Origin: Aspidiotus rigidus
Lineage: Eukaryota; Arthropoda; Insecta; Hemiptera; Diaspididae
Direction: 5' to 3'
DNA length: 64,000 nucleotides
NCBI GenBank assembly: GCA_035079385.1
Contig: JAVHKY010000013.1
Coordinates: forward strand, 12,832,001-12,896,000
Below, piece by piece: positions 11,928-26,000 of the stretch (the first letter of the stretch is position 1; each line of letters starts with the position of its first letter). Both the position numbers and the translations under genes were made by a program. Below the pieces are notes generated by a model. That model saw only the letters and a program-made list of their open reading frames with translations, was not told the DNA's origin and made no database searches.

Positions 11928-12131
11928 TTATATTTCAAACGCGACAACAATTGTATAGTGCCCATGTACAAATTTCTGGCAGCCGCATTTCACGAGAATG
12001 TCCAATGCCATATAGATAGTTGGCTGAAGGATCCATAAAGGTTCCCAAAGTATTCCATCAGCCGCTCGCTTCCAGACCCACTCTTGCGGATCTGGCAATT
12101 TTTGATTCTTCTTCAGACAGTGCTCCCACAC
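11928..12131 (-). pseudogene. Fragment of a transposon-borne protein inside the inverted-repeat spacer
   Basis: The minus strand reads CLKKNQKLPDPQEWVW, then WEPLWILQPT, then a LVKCGCQK cysteine motif. The PDP-x-EWGW...EPLW...ELIKCGCK pattern is a recurring C-terminal piece of transposon-associated proteins in insect genomes. Here the cysteine-rich tail is lost after CGC. It lies in the spacer of the large inverted repeat, so it may be cargo or a remnant of the autonomous partner. Confidence 0.45.
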
Positions 12132-12391
12132 GTGGAAACCCTGATATACCGCGTAAAGACAGTGCTTTTGGAGAGCATCTTGGGCAGGTGAGATCGAAAC
12201 CTAACTCAACTTTGCCGCTATGAATAGAATTGATAAAATAAATAATTGATATGAAATGAGCGCCAAATTTGAAGAGTACGGAAGATCGAAATAACGTCCG
12301 CAAGAGACACTTTCGAACCTACACGCAGTTTACATGAGAATGTAATTCTACAATTTTACAACTCTTCTCAAAGAAGTCCATGTTCCTCCCG

Positions 12392-13157
12392 GACCACTCG
12401 AAGAGCCATGAGACTATTTCAGAATTCTACGATAAATTTCACACGAGAATCCGTTTGAATGTTCTCAAAAACGTCTATTTTTTACTTCGAATTTTGGGGG
12501 TCGAGTCCTCTTACCCCCTCTTAGAGACCTTTAGGAATTTTTTCACCATTTTTTTTTTCGAATCCTACGGTAAATTCTACATAAGAATTTGTTGAACTCA
12601 AAAAAAAATGCAAAAATTTTTTCATCACTTTTCAGGGTTTGTACCCCCTTCAAGCCGGCCCCCGAAGTCCCCAGGAATTTTTTCACTTTTTTGCCCGGAT
12701 TTCGCGCTGAATTCGAATTATCTAAAAAACACAAAATATTTTTTCCTCAATTCGGGGGGTGGGGGTGAGGCCCCTGGGCCCTTTGAACGGTCGGAGAATT
12801 TTTTTGGGATTTTTACCGAATTCTACGGAAAATTTCATAAGGATATTCGTGAAAATATGTTGAACTATGTCACTTCAATTTTACCCCCATTTTAGGGGTT
12901 ATCAGGCCCTCGGCGGTCCTAAAATGTCGGAATAATTTCTTGATAATTTTTTTCGATTTGGCGGTCCGAATAACCTAAGAATCCTCATAAATTACGAACC
13001 AAAAGAAATATTTTGGTCATTTATATGCAAGAACTCCTTCCAGTTAGGCGACCCACCATTATGGGGCCCCTATGGGGTTTGGACCGTGGCGCCATGGCTC
13101 AATTTTTTCGTTCAAGTGTCCTAAACGTTAGTTCCAAATTTCATGATTTCAACATGA
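12392..13157 (-). repeat. Right arm of the 2.2-kb inverted-repeat element
   Basis: This is the inverted partner of 10955-11735. The outer end is GTTCCAAATTTCATGAT and the inner end begins CTCCCGGACCACTCGAAGAG. Both arms keep the same order of homopolymer and G/C runs, with scattered substitutions. No target-site duplication could be fixed, because similarity tails off gradually beyond the outer ends. Confidence 0.8.
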
Positions 13158-14041
13158 AATGCAAGGTCGAATCGTCTACCTCCCGGACTAGTAATGGTAC
13201 TCTTTTTATCAGCTTTGATAACGACAGGACAATGATCCACTTTCCCCGTCGAAAATTCGAATGTCATCGGGTTATTTTCAAGTCACTTTCACTATTTTAC
13301 TTCTAACGTCAAAAAAGAGGAAACATGTAACATGTTCTTCACTGTGTAACTCGATATCGTATCATTATTTCAAACTTGTCAGCACTGTACGATTTCTAGT
13401 ATGCGATAAAGTTTACCATATTATTCTGGGGAAACTCTCAACGTTTGACAAATTTGTGGTCATAATTATGCATTTACGATGCCGAGATTTCGCGCTGTGG
13501 TAAATTTCAAACGATGTTTATTTATCACGTACTTTTATCCTATATATTTTTGCGAACTCTCGACACAGTCGTCGTAATCAATTATCTTGCTAGACGCTGC
13601 AGTGTACGATTTATTAGAGAATCTTTTTATGAACGTGTAGATAACGTATCTACGAGTATATCATCTCTGGTGGATGAGAAGCGATGAGTTGTGAACAATG
13701 GCGCGTGTATCGAACAAAATCGACCTAATTGGGAGAGAAGAAATGATCATTAGCATGAGAAGACTAAAAAAGTATTGTGAGTGGCTAGTTTGAATTATGT
13801 ATTTTCATTGTCATGTTCACACATCATTGAACCGCCTTTCATTGAAAACGTGATTTTTCTTTCGGGAGATTTGGACGAAACGAAATAAGTTAATCCACCG
13901 CGAATGAAATTGAAATCGAAATTTTCACGAAATAAATATTGAGTTTTCCATCGCGTAGAATTATTCAAGATCTGTCCGACTGGTGTTCTCCCCTCGGCGA
14001 TTACAACGCCAACGCTCTAAAAATTTTTCTTCTCTTTCCAG
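13158..14041. other. Upstream sequence or intron of NAGK
   Basis: The missing 5' exons of NAGK are not recognised here. An ATG at about 13698 opens 26 codons that run into a good GTGAGT donor, but the peptide does not resemble the NAGK N-terminus. The stretch ends in a polypyrimidine tract and CAG acceptor at 14041. Confidence 0.4.
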
Positions 14042-17000
14042 GGGCTTTGTCTCAGCGGTTTGGAAACGGAGCACGCGAAAAATAAAACAGAAGATTCCAT
14101 TCGAATCCTTGATCCAGGTTTAAGCGAAGAGTATGTCATCGACAGCGACACTAGAGCTCCGATAGCCATGGTCAGCGCCGAAGGTATTTCAAACATTGAT
14201 CAATATTTTTCTCATTCACTTGATGAACTGTGATGAACCGTTATTTTACCGAAGTTTATATTTATTATTGTGAACGTAGGCGGTATAGAGAGTAAAATTA
14301 TCTTTTCGGGGGTTACTTTTGGTACGTCAACACGATGTCGAGTGTTTGTGTAACGTAAATCTATTCGACATCGAAGGAATGGTGGGGGACCGGGGATGGT
14401 AATGGTATTAGAAATTGTAGATGTTATTTAATTTTATTGTATAGCTATAGCTACAGGCTTAGAGTGGACGCGACTATATTAGAGAATTGGAGCTGAAAGT
14501 TGATCATCAAATTGCTTCGAATATTTTCGGTTTCTACTGTCACGTTATTTTTCGTTGTTCGTTCAAGTACTTGGGTTTTGCACGTGGAACGTTGAAAATA
14601 GTTTACTATCGGTCGGCCTCGATTTATTGTCCATTTATTACAATATTTACTGGCCTGAAAAATCGCAATTTCGAAAAAATATTGTCGTGACAATATGTGC
14701 ATTCATAATATTTTTCCACATATTACAAAAACCAACTAACTTCATTTCTTTCCACAATCATATGAGAGCATAAAGCTTGTTTTATGGAGAGATTTTCCCG
14801 CTCTGGATATCGAAACACTCTCCTGGTCCTCATCAACAGTTACGGACACAGTGAGAGTCCTCGACCTCCCCTTTCGCTTCAAACGCTCACGGCTTCTGCT
14901 TATAGCCAACAGCCTCGGAACTTTGAACGTCTTGAAATGCCTATCCCACCATTCCACAAAATTTCGACCCTCGAGCCATATATGATAGGAGAGGGACTTA
15001 GAAAAATTTCGACTCTCGAGCTATATATGATAGAAGGGGGACTTGGAAAAATATCGACTCTCGAGCCATATATGATAGGAGGGGAACTTAGAAAAATTTC
15101 GACTCTCGAGCTATATATGATAGAAGGGGGACTTGGAAAAATTTCGACTCTCGAGCCATATATGATAGGAGAGGGACATAAAAAAATTTAGACTCTCGAG
15201 CCATATGTGATAGGAGAGGGACTTAGAAAAAATTTCGAATCTGAATCTATATATGATAAAAGAAGGACTTGGAAAACTTTTGACTCTCGAGCTATATATG
15301 ATAGGGGACAAATTTTCCCAAGTCTCCCTCCTATCATAAATAGCTCGAGATTTGAGAAAAACTTGGACTTTCAAACTACATTATACTAGGCTTATTTTAC
15401 GTCTAGGCCTTCTTTATACTAGCTTTATCTAGGTCTAGTCTTCAATACCAAATCCTATTTGACTCATAAATCCCTGCGTTCCTCGCTTAACTTCGTTAAG
15501 GAAGCCGTCGTTTTTTCTAAGTCCCCCTCCTATCATATATAGCTTGAGAGTCGAAATTCTTCCAAGTCCCCCTCCTATCATTAATAGCTCGAGAGTCGAA
15601 ATTTTTCCAAGTTTTTTGCTGGACGGCGCACGGCAAATTTCTCAAAAAGCCCCCCATAAAACAGGTTCCCTGTTAAAACTTGATTTTACACAAATATGAT
15701 GAAGTTTTTGAAGAAAATGCAGAGAACGTCATTCAAAGAGCCAACGTTTTTCGATATTCTGAGCTTGGTCTCGTTGAGATTGATGTACCACGCTTCGCCC
15801 TCTGTCTGACTTTTTATTTTAAAACGTGAATAACTCGCTTCGAAGTTGATCAATCTCAATGAGACCGATGTTCAAAAAATCGAGAATCGTTTACTCTTTC
15901 CATATCATTATTTATGAACGTTTTCTCCGCGGGATCGAACTGTTCGCAAATCAATGATTAACGTGTTTTTCGAAGCTTTTTCCATTAGAGCCTGTATACT
16001 CGGACCCGTATTTTTCGTCATCCCGACGTTGCCAGATTTAAAATTCCGGCCTGATACCAGAGACGGCCATGGGTCTATCTTAGATTATGGATCACCTATA
16101 TTAAACTCGCACCCTCATATGACGTCTCTCACCACTAGACATAGTCCGACATGCTACCATTCGCATTTGCACATTCGCTTTTCGCACAACAGCCGTGCTT
16201 TAAATCCGAATCAAGCTATTCTCCACTACATTTTTGTCGTTTTTACTCAACTTCACCTCTGTCTTACAACTTCCTCAAACTCCAGGTCACAACGTTCTCT
16301 TCAATTCCACCTCCAAATACTCCTACTTATCACAATAATTATCTACTTTCGACAACATGCTCTTCTTTCTCCCCCATTTCCTCCACAAAAAATTCACTTC
16401 CATCGCCTGGTCCCCGTATTACGCCTAAAGTAATGAACAAACTACGTAAGCTACCCAAAAATTTGTCAGCCCCGCAATTTACCGGAGCCTCTTTCTAGAA
16501 ATACTTGACTCCTTTCTCAACACCACTATTTGTTTCACAGATGGATCAAAAATCTAAAACCAAGTCGGTTTCGCGTTTTCAATTGGCAACAAAATATCTT
16601 TTTATCGACACCACAACAATTTTAACGGCCGATCCAATGATTAGAAACAATACTAACCCTCCACTTCCCCGCAAACCGCTTTTTTCTGATCGCCACTGAC
16701 TCCTTAACCGCTTTAACAGCAATTTATATGAAATGTACGCTCTACACAACCACTTGTCTCACGCCGCGCCAGTCAACCATTCATTACGACATAATTGTCA
16801 ACTGGGATCCCAGCCATACGGGGATCTGAGGTAATGAAAAAGTCGATTTAGCCGCCAAAACTGACGGAAAACTTCTACATAATTATTAACTCTCGTCTTT
16901 TTCCCACCACAATTGATCTCACTCACACCATCCACCACAAAATTACGGACGAAGGGTCAGACTCTGGCAAAATCAATCCCTTTAAACCATTACCATTCGC

Positions 17001-20000
17001 GTGAGCTTCATCACACCAAGAATCTCGTCATCACAAAATCGATTTTACACGTCTCCAAATCCGTCACACGCGCTCACCTCATGCGAACATTGTAGTCTCG
17101 ACTCCTCCCTCACAGTCCCCGACATTTTCTGTAGCTTCTCTCCGCCACACCCGCCAAATGTTACCATCCACCAAAATAACTCTCGCTGATGACCGCAAAT
17201 CCATCCAAAACATGATCTAGTATCTAGAAGCAGCAAATTACAAGGTCCATGTCCCCAGCCCCCCCCCCCCCCCCCCCGATCAAAATTTTGCCCGGAACCA
17301 GCCTAAATCATTTGTGCTAAATTGTGCCGTCAAAAATGATGGTCTCTTTTCTTTGAATCGCTGGGGAGGCTGTAGACATGCAAGAGCATTTGGAAAATGA
17401 AAAATTCGCAGCCTACTTCATCAGCCGCTCGGGATTGCCTTCATGAACTGTGTTAATCGAGGCAAACAGAAAACCTGTTTTGTAAGGTTTTCTTTGTGTA
17501 TATTAAACTTTGTTAAAGCTCGAAATTCTATATTTTTCTAAGTTTCCACCAGTCAGATACATTTCAATATTTGATTTTTTTCCAAGTCCCTCTCTCATCA
17601 TAGCCTTGAAAGTCGAGATTTTTCCAAGTCCATCTGCCATTGTATTATATAAGCTTGTGTCGAAATTTTTTCAAGTCCCTATCATAATATATAGCTCGGA
17701 GCGAAAAATTTTTCCAAATTCTCCTCCCATCATCTATAGCTCCGGAGGTCAATATTTTTTCGAGTTCCATGTTTTGCTGGACGTCGCCCGGCGCCCATCA
17801 TTTCTTTTCAAATTACCTCCCGATAAAACAATGTCTCTGTCAAAAGGGACTTTTGGGACTAATGTGGATAAAATGTACTGAATTGTGCGGTTGAGTTTTA
17901 TGTGTGCGCTGGTCTCCTTCTCTCCCGTCCGTTGGCCAAGGAGCTGTGGATATGTGAGGTGCCCTCTCATTCAATGTATGGTACACGCTTGAAAGCTTTT
18001 CGCCCTCTCATACGAACATCGTAGCCTCGACTCTGCCTCATTTTTGCATCTTTAGCTTCTCTCCGTCACATCCACCGAAACAATTCTCGCCCATGATCTC
18101 CCATCTATCCAAAAAATCATCTCTTACCTGAAGACAGCAAATTATATCGGACGTACCTACTGGGTAAAATCAATTTACCATCAGGCTCATAGCCCGAGTG
18201 TAGTTAATAAAAATGACTGAAAAAAATTAGATGCCATTGCAGAAAAGCAATGTCACATAATTAATTTGCTATTGCTTGCTTTTATCTAGCCTAGACAAAT
18301 TTTTCTATGCAACGTAACATAACAATCAAGGTCGAACACAGATCAAGAAAATTCTAGGAAAATTCCCCGAAAATGATAACGTCACAAATGAACAGACGCG
18401 GACGTTTTCTGAAAATGACCCTCCAATAAAAAGAAAGTTCCGATAACCAGACATAAATTTATTGCTATTTTCTAGCTTCGACAAATTGTCCTATATAGCG
18501 TAACCTGAGATAACGATTGATGACGTCATCCAATCCGATTGTAAAAATTCTAATCCCTCGACATTTCCTCGAGAATGGTAACTTGACATACACAGACGTT
18601 TCCTGAGAATGACCCCTAATAAAATATATAACGGGTTCCATTGCTTTATGTAGCCTAGACAAATTTTTCTATGCAAGATAACATAACAATTAAGGTGGAA
18701 CACAGATCAAGAAAATTCTAGGCCCTAGACCATTCCTCGAAAATGATGACGTCACAAATGAGCGGACGCGGACGTTTTCTGAAAATGACCGCCCAATAAA
18801 AGGAATACCTAGCGAGTTCCCAGCTAAAAAAAAAAAAAAAAGCGAATGAAATATCTTGAGAATTATCTTTCCTTCCCTGAATTCGAAGTAATAAAAATTG
18901 ATACTTTTTCTCTCTTTTGCCTGCCTTTATTTCAGTAGAAAGACTTCTGGAAAGTCAGAAAAATTATTTTTTAATTAATTTTGTCTTTTGTCTACAGGTG
19001 GTATCGTTCTCATATCTGGTACCGGTTCCAACTGTTTACTCATAAATCCTGATGGCAGTTCTATCCAGTGTGGCGGTCTGGGACATATTTTAGGAGACGA
19101 AGGCTCAGGTATGCATGTATTTGTGTTGAAAAATGTTGATATCTGAGGCGATTCGAGAACCTGTACCTAAACTCGCTCCGAATTTCTTTTCAATCGCAAA
19201 CTTTCAGTAATTTTTTTCCAATTTTCTCAGAATTCACTTTTTAAAAGTTGTAACTTCGAAAGATCATATCTCGGGGAATTCTCAACCGATGTGGACAATT
19301 TTTTTGGTCGATCCTCTATTCAAAAATGCAAAAGAAAAAATTGAAGCGAGTTTAGCTACGGTTTCTCAGATCGCCTCGCCCAGATTAAGGGTTACGATTC
19401 TACCCCTTTGTGTACTCTCTCGACACGCTTCTAATTTCAGTAACAATAATTTGGTTCAAGCCTCGAGCCATAAAGCAACAGCGGAGGATTTGATAGCAAT
19501 ACAAAAAAGAAAAATGAAGTATAAGGCCTCTGGTGTTGGATTTACTCTCCAACTCTTGCCGTTAGCTGTGTTTTGTGGTCTCCCAATCCGTCAATAATGA
19601 GATACAGTATATTGCTTATTGTAGTTCTAGCCTGAATGGCTTCAACTATGCAAAATTTATAATGGCCCATATAATCTTCTTCAGGCAGTTCGACTTTTAA
19701 CATTTGTATCATCTTTGTGGTCTGGGAAAGGGATATGTAGTTCAGTTTTCCAATGTTTCCCTGTGCGGTCATAATCCATCAAGTTGTCCTACCATTTTCG
19801 AGCAGATCTTTTTAATTTGACTTACATTGACAGATGAGCCTCTGTTGCAACTGATGTTTATGAAGCTATGTAGACGTTCAGGTACTCGATCAAGTCAACT
19901 CTTGTTCCGAAGGTATTCTCATTTGAAGTTCTCGCTGCAGTTGTTGTATAATTCCACCAAATGTCCTTGTTTCAGCCAAGTTTTCCATGCCCATATTTTC

Positions 20001-23000
20001 ATCCATGTCTACACTCCAATGTAATTCTTCAGCAACGATCGTGGTTGGCTGCGAATCGATGTCACCAGCTCTGCTAGACTTTCTTTGGTCGACTTCTGCT
20101 TTACGCCAGTAGTTTTCTTCTTTTGTGCGCTTCAACTTTGATCTGACTGTCTGCGCAAATTAGGTTTTCGTTAACCATATTGTGTTTCTCGTGCCCCTCC
20201 ACGTCTGCAGTCATGGTGAAGGCAATCTTCTTGTTGCAGTTGCAACCTTCTTGCCACAGTAGACGACCACCCTATTGTAGTAGGCGACATGGGACTTCTA
20301 GTCAAAGCAGTCGACTGCTTCTAATAAGCAGCACCGGTGTCTAACATTCCATCAGCATTATCTGCATTTTCCATCAGTATAATACTAGTATGAAAAACTC
20401 GAATTCGCACAAAGATTGAGAGTAAATTCCTGGGCCAATTTCTCAAGCGAATCTTTCAAGTGTTGAAATCTTAGGCGTCATTGTACTCTCCTTATTATCT
20501 CTTTAAATGTCATCGTTGTGGCCCGAATCGATAAGTTGCAACTTGTTATGTGAATGATAACATGTCTGTGCTAAGTCCGTCGTAAACTAATGTGTGCACA
20601 TCTGATAATCTTGATGCATATATGTTTCAAGTTATTTGAACTTTATCAGTCTAGCTCGAAAGTTCTAACTCATTAGACCCGTTGATTGAAACTTATCTAT
20701 AATGGTTGCCCATTCATATAATTGTTGTACGAGTATAAATAGTCGTGCCTCTGCTACTCGATATAAGACTTCATCATGTCTCAATTTATGTACTTAGTGA
20801 TAAGTCTACAAGTACTTGACGTATTTTCTCTCAAAATAATAGCGTTGTTATTAAATACAAGTTCGAGTACTCGAAAATCGAAGGCGTGCCGTTTCAGTCG
20901 GTAAATACATCGAAATTCTTACGTATTATTATCATCTGTATAGTGCAGTGTGACTTTTTGCCAGTTTTTCGGGATTGAATTGAATGTATAATGCAAGTCA
21001 TTTGTATTCGACGAACGAAATCGAACATACATGTTTTCTTATTCGATATGACTTTCATTGTACTAAAAACTTCTTGTAAGTTTATTCAAATGAGGAAAGA
21101 GACTCGCCAACTTCAACAATAAATTATAGCTACTATAGAGGACAGATGGTATTCAATTATTCGCTATCGAATTTAATTTTAAATCGAGGGAAGAGTTGAC
21201 AGTGAGTGTGCAGGAGGAGGGTGGATTTGCATTCCTTCGTACGTACACTGGAAGCTCTATAAAACTAATTTTTAATTCGTGTATTGTATACTTTTTTAAG
21301 ATTGCATTTGTTTTCTCTTTTTTTACAGCCTATGGCATAACATTTCGATGTATAAAAATTTGTATCGACTGTATCAGTAATTTTCAAAAATCTCCGAACG
21401 ATTATTCCGTGAAGAAGTTATGGGAAGCTCTTCAGAAACATTTCAAGGTCCAGACTGTGTTAGTAAGCTGTATTTTCTTTCCATAAATAATCTTATAGAT
21501 GGAAGTAAATATTATTTCTAAGATGATAAGAAAGAGGTCGTCAGCCTCGTTCTTAATTAGTCACAGTTTTTAGTATCTGTATTTCTGTAGAAAATAGAAG
21601 GTATGATCGTCTAGAGTTTTCAAAGTGGTTCAGTGAAATACCGACTTGAACCGAAGAGAAAGACGAATTTTTCGGGTGGGAAGTTAAGAGAGAGGATGAT
21701 ACTGGCTCTGACTCTATCAATGATTCGAGGACCGGAAAATTCTCACATTACCTCGCTCCAATCTTTTTCCTAGTCAATTTTTGAACAGGAAACCTGTTTT
21801 ATTGGGGGGTGGTGGAGGTGTGGCTTGACTTTTGTAAAAAATAGATCCCCCCAAAATTAGGCTGATCAAACTGATATCAGCAATCTTTTGGAGATTTCCT
21901 TCAACAAAACCTCCCGATGTCGAGAAATTCACTTACTCCACTCCATCTTTTTTCGGTCTCCCACCTTTTGCTTCTCCGACAACTCAGCCCTGAACAATCG
22001 TTTTTTCCGTGCTTCTCTTTTTAAAGTCACTGCCACTTCCATTCTGTCTGATCTATGCGGGCTGGAGAGTCAAAATTCAAGTTTTTGTGAACTTGACATA
22101 ACCCCAAATCTCATCTCAAGCCTTCCCTCCCGTTCCATCCATTGCTATCCTTCGTGGTTGTCACGTCTTCCCTCTTCCTTCAAGAACACAGAAGTCTTTA
22201 AATCACATTGTGAAGGAACTTTTTTGTTTTCCCCGACACACACACTGTGCTCTAGTCTGAAAATGGTTTTCCTGATCACAGTTTTTTATTAAACGACCGA
22301 CTTAAATACACAGGGACTTATTAGCTTGGGAAGGGATATGTAATCGGATGTGGATCGGAAGAAATTTAGTCCGAGTGGTCGGAGAGGGCAGAAAATTATT
22401 TTGGAGGTATGGACGGATGGAAGACGTATAATTCGTCAGCATGGCAGTGTTGATATGAGGGGGAGCGGAGGGCTCAAGAAGAACCAGGGAGTGGGTTAGG
22501 CGGATGTGCATGGTTCTTAGTCGAGCAATAAGTATTTCCTCAAGGATTCAGGAGTGAATAGAAGACGATTAGGGATTTTTTGATCGAGAAAAGTTGGGAT
22601 TGAAAGGACCAAAAGTTGCACCATGTTTAGACGGTTGAAGAATGATTGTAAGATTTCAAGTCACACACCGATCAGTGATTGAGAGAGGAAGCCGAGCTCG
22701 CTTGGCTGCTAGGTTCACTAAGTCGTGTTCTGGGAAGCCGATAGGACCAGAATATAGAATTCGGAAATTAAGAATAAAGAAGATGACAAAGTGTTACAGG
22801 AGGCTGGAAATGTGCTGAACGATGGAGTTGGAAGAGTAGGGTTCTTGTATGGCTTTGAGAGAGGAACAAGAGTCGGAAAGGAGGAGGGATTTACAGGAAT
22901 AGGGGAGAAGAGAGAGGTGAGTAAGACAGGCATAAATAGAGACCGAGTTTTTCATACGGAAATGCAAGACCTCACCATTGATAGGAGTGGCGCAGCAAGT

Positions 23001-26000
23001 GTTGGAACACAGTTTGGATCGATCTGTAAAGCAGAGGTCGTGAGAGGGAAAATTATTAGCAATGTTGGCTTCGATGTGTTTCGATTAGATTCAGTTGGTC
23101 CATTTTAGTAAGTTAGCAAGGTTGAGGCGAATATAAGGCGTCCTGGATCTCCAGGAAAAAGTAGATGAGTAAAAAGAAAGAAGGGGCTTGAATTTCAATG
23201 AGGTTCGCGTGCAGGGGGAGGGTAAAAGGTAAGAAGTTGAGGAAGTTGGCGATAAGTGATAATGAGCGGAATTGTGGAAGGAAGATGCCAGTCTCAGCGC
23301 ATAGGCTGAGCGTAAGCCTGGTGCTTACAATACCAAGGGCTAAATGTTGATCAGCAGCTTCTATTGCACCCAGTGGTTTTAGGGAAGATGTATCAGCTGG
23401 GGACCCGTAATCAAACTAGCAGCGAATTAGAGAACTACATAGCTGAAGGAGGAGCTTGCGACTGCAACCAGTGCGAGTGTCGAAAGATATTTAAGGACAT
23501 TCAATGGGTTTAGGCATTTGGCACCGGCATTCAAAACTTCGACGTGAAGAATCCAGGAGTATTTAGAATCTAAGATAAAGCCAGAGGATTGATTGCTGGT
23601 CTGGAAGTAGAGGGGAGAGAGGAAAGACGTGAGTGCCTTCTATGGGAAACACGTAGAAGCGCTTTTGACAAGTTTCATGTTTTTCTTGAAGTTTGAATTT
23701 TAAACCCTTATTATTCCAAAATTTGCAAGTTCACACCACCACCGCGAGTTGCCCTCTCCCATCTCTCGAAAAGGAACCCTAGACATGTTTAAGAAAATCT
23801 GCGAGTCCTGCAGGTCCCGAATCCTGGCCCCTAATTCCAAAATTCGCGAGTTCCCCCTCCACCCCTTAATAATCCTGTATAAGTTACTGTATCCCTTCTC
23901 TTTCTTTATATTGAACTATGACGTCATCAACCGTGGACCCCGAGCCTGATTCTGAAATTTGCGAGTTCAATCCATTTCCCCTCATCCTTGGATTTTATAA
24001 ATAGTTTAGTGTAGGTTCTTATACTGCTGTATATCAGGCTTATAGCAAGTCTATTATGGTTTAGTACACTGTATAGCCCAGTATAGTAGAGACAAAAGAG
24101 TAGAACCTCAATTTTGAAATCTGCAAGTATGACGTCAGCCGTGACCGGGAGGCCTAGTATAAGGGAAATCCGAGCAGTATTACTATATTAGTTGTGGTAT
24201 AATGAACACAGTTGGGGGGCTTATGAGCGAAGCGACTGTTTGAAAGATAATATTTGCCTCTTCCGCAATAAAACTCATCGGTTTGAGGATGACCCTCCAA
24301 TAGACGGGCCGCCATCCACTCTCGTGGGCGAAATATTCATGTTCCATTTGAAAGAGGAATTCCTACTTGCGGATTCTAACGACTTCTTGTACTACGCCAT
24401 TACTGGAATATGGAACGGATCTGACAATGAACTTCAACACTTCCTCTCCCGAATGAAGAGTTTTCATACTTTCATGGACTTCACTGGCGAGATCGGAGGC
24501 GATTTTTTATATAATTTGGACCTCTCTCTTCGTTCGGTTTTCAGCCCTCAGCATTTACCGGGAGTCAAGCTACATAGGCGCATCCATCATCACTCTCTAC
24601 ATCCGAGAAATCATAAAGTTGCCATTATAAACAACGTCATCCATCGTCTTCTCCACCTTTCCCTCTCAGACGCAGCGAAAGGCAATTTATTTACCTCAAA
24701 ATTGTCTCTTTGTTTCAATTCGTGATATCAATTTTATTTTGATTATTTTCTTTGTGATTTTATGAGTTGCCTTTACTTTCGTCTTAATTATTTTCGACCT
24801 TTTCTTTTTACCTTCTGGTTCCGAAATTTACTCGATATTTCTTCATTTAATTTCCAAATTAAATTTCGACCGTTTCCTTCTAAATTAATTTTCGGACTGC
24901 TGTTTTTGCTCGTTTTGTATCATTAAATTGTGTTTTGAACTCTGATCCGTGGGTTAAATCGTTACGTGGCTTCGTATACCACCTCCTTCCTCAACGTTAT
25001 ATTGGCTCGTACATTCGAGGAAAACGTCACCTTAATTAATAGGTAGCTAGATAACTTATCTTACAGTACACCACGTTTTATTAGTTCCAAAATGGGGCGT
25101 ATGCTTCTGTGAGAAAAATTCACAAGCTAGGCCATGATTTCATCACTAAGTAGTCGCGGCCTTAGAATATAAATGAGGTCATTCGCTAGAAGATATGAAA
25201 CATGATCTGTATTTATTTGGCTCTGCCACGAAATCTCTCTTTTGGTTTGCTAGAAAAACTGAAAACTTCTACGCAACCTCCAAACACTGTTTTTATCTGC
25301 TTCCAAAACTCTCTGGCCTCGCCTATGGCGATTATTTCATTCTCAACGATTTCCTTTGACCTCTTCAAACTATATACGATTGCGTTTCTACACAGAATGT
25401 AGTTCCCCTCCATCTAGGGTCACTCGCTCTACCGCCTATGTAATTTTGTCACTCGTTAATATTGTGTGGGCGAAAATCTTTTCACATGCTCCTCCCTATC
25501 TCGTAACCGCTTCCTCCATACAAAGTTTTCGATGATTGACAAATGAAATCGTATCTGATTTTCTACCCACCACACCCGACCCGATTAAAAAAAGGAATTT
25601 ACATCTAATTAAGAACGAGGAGGAAAGAGATAAAATAATCAAGATAGGCAATTTTTTTCATATTTTTGTATTTTCCATTGAAGACTGCCCATAGCAAAAT
25701 TTGAAAATATTAAATTGTTGTTTTCGAATGATTCCGCAGGAATGACTTCGTCACTCCTTTTTATTCGAGTTTCAAAAAAAACGAAGTCGCATCGTTCTGC
25801 GTGGAAATAACGAAATTGGCGGAGGAAGGCGATGAACTGAGTATATGGCTTTTCGAGAAAGCTGGAAAAGATTTGGCCAAGTTCATACAAGCTGTTTACA
25901 ATTCAGCTAACGCCGTAAGTAAAACGATAATATTATGTTCTGTACGAGTTGCGAAAGCATGGTCAACGATGTAGAACGGAACAAAGTCGTGGAAAGTTGT

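Noticed and set aside
13698..13780. Possible NAGK first exon (ATG, 26 codons, GTGAGT donor)
   Set aside because: The peptide lacks the GG-x-x-GG loop and other N-terminal NAGK motifs. The phase fit alone is weak evidence.
14784..15191. 135-codon ORF with 15-residue repeats
   Set aside because: The openness follows from a 45-bp tandem repeat (multiple of three) and is mirrored on the other strand. The repeat is also dispersed as non-coding fragments. Kept as a repeat and not called a gene.
14960..15310. Regular repeats considered as a CRISPR array
   Set aside because: Units are contiguous 45-bp tandem copies without unique spacers, in an intron-rich eukaryotic genome. The same holds for 39812-40105.
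21888..22292. 134-codon plus-strand open frame in a NAGK intron
   Set aside because: Ser/Phe/Leu-rich with no domain. It adjoins the antisense LINE relic and may be part of its 3' tail, so it is not called as a gene.
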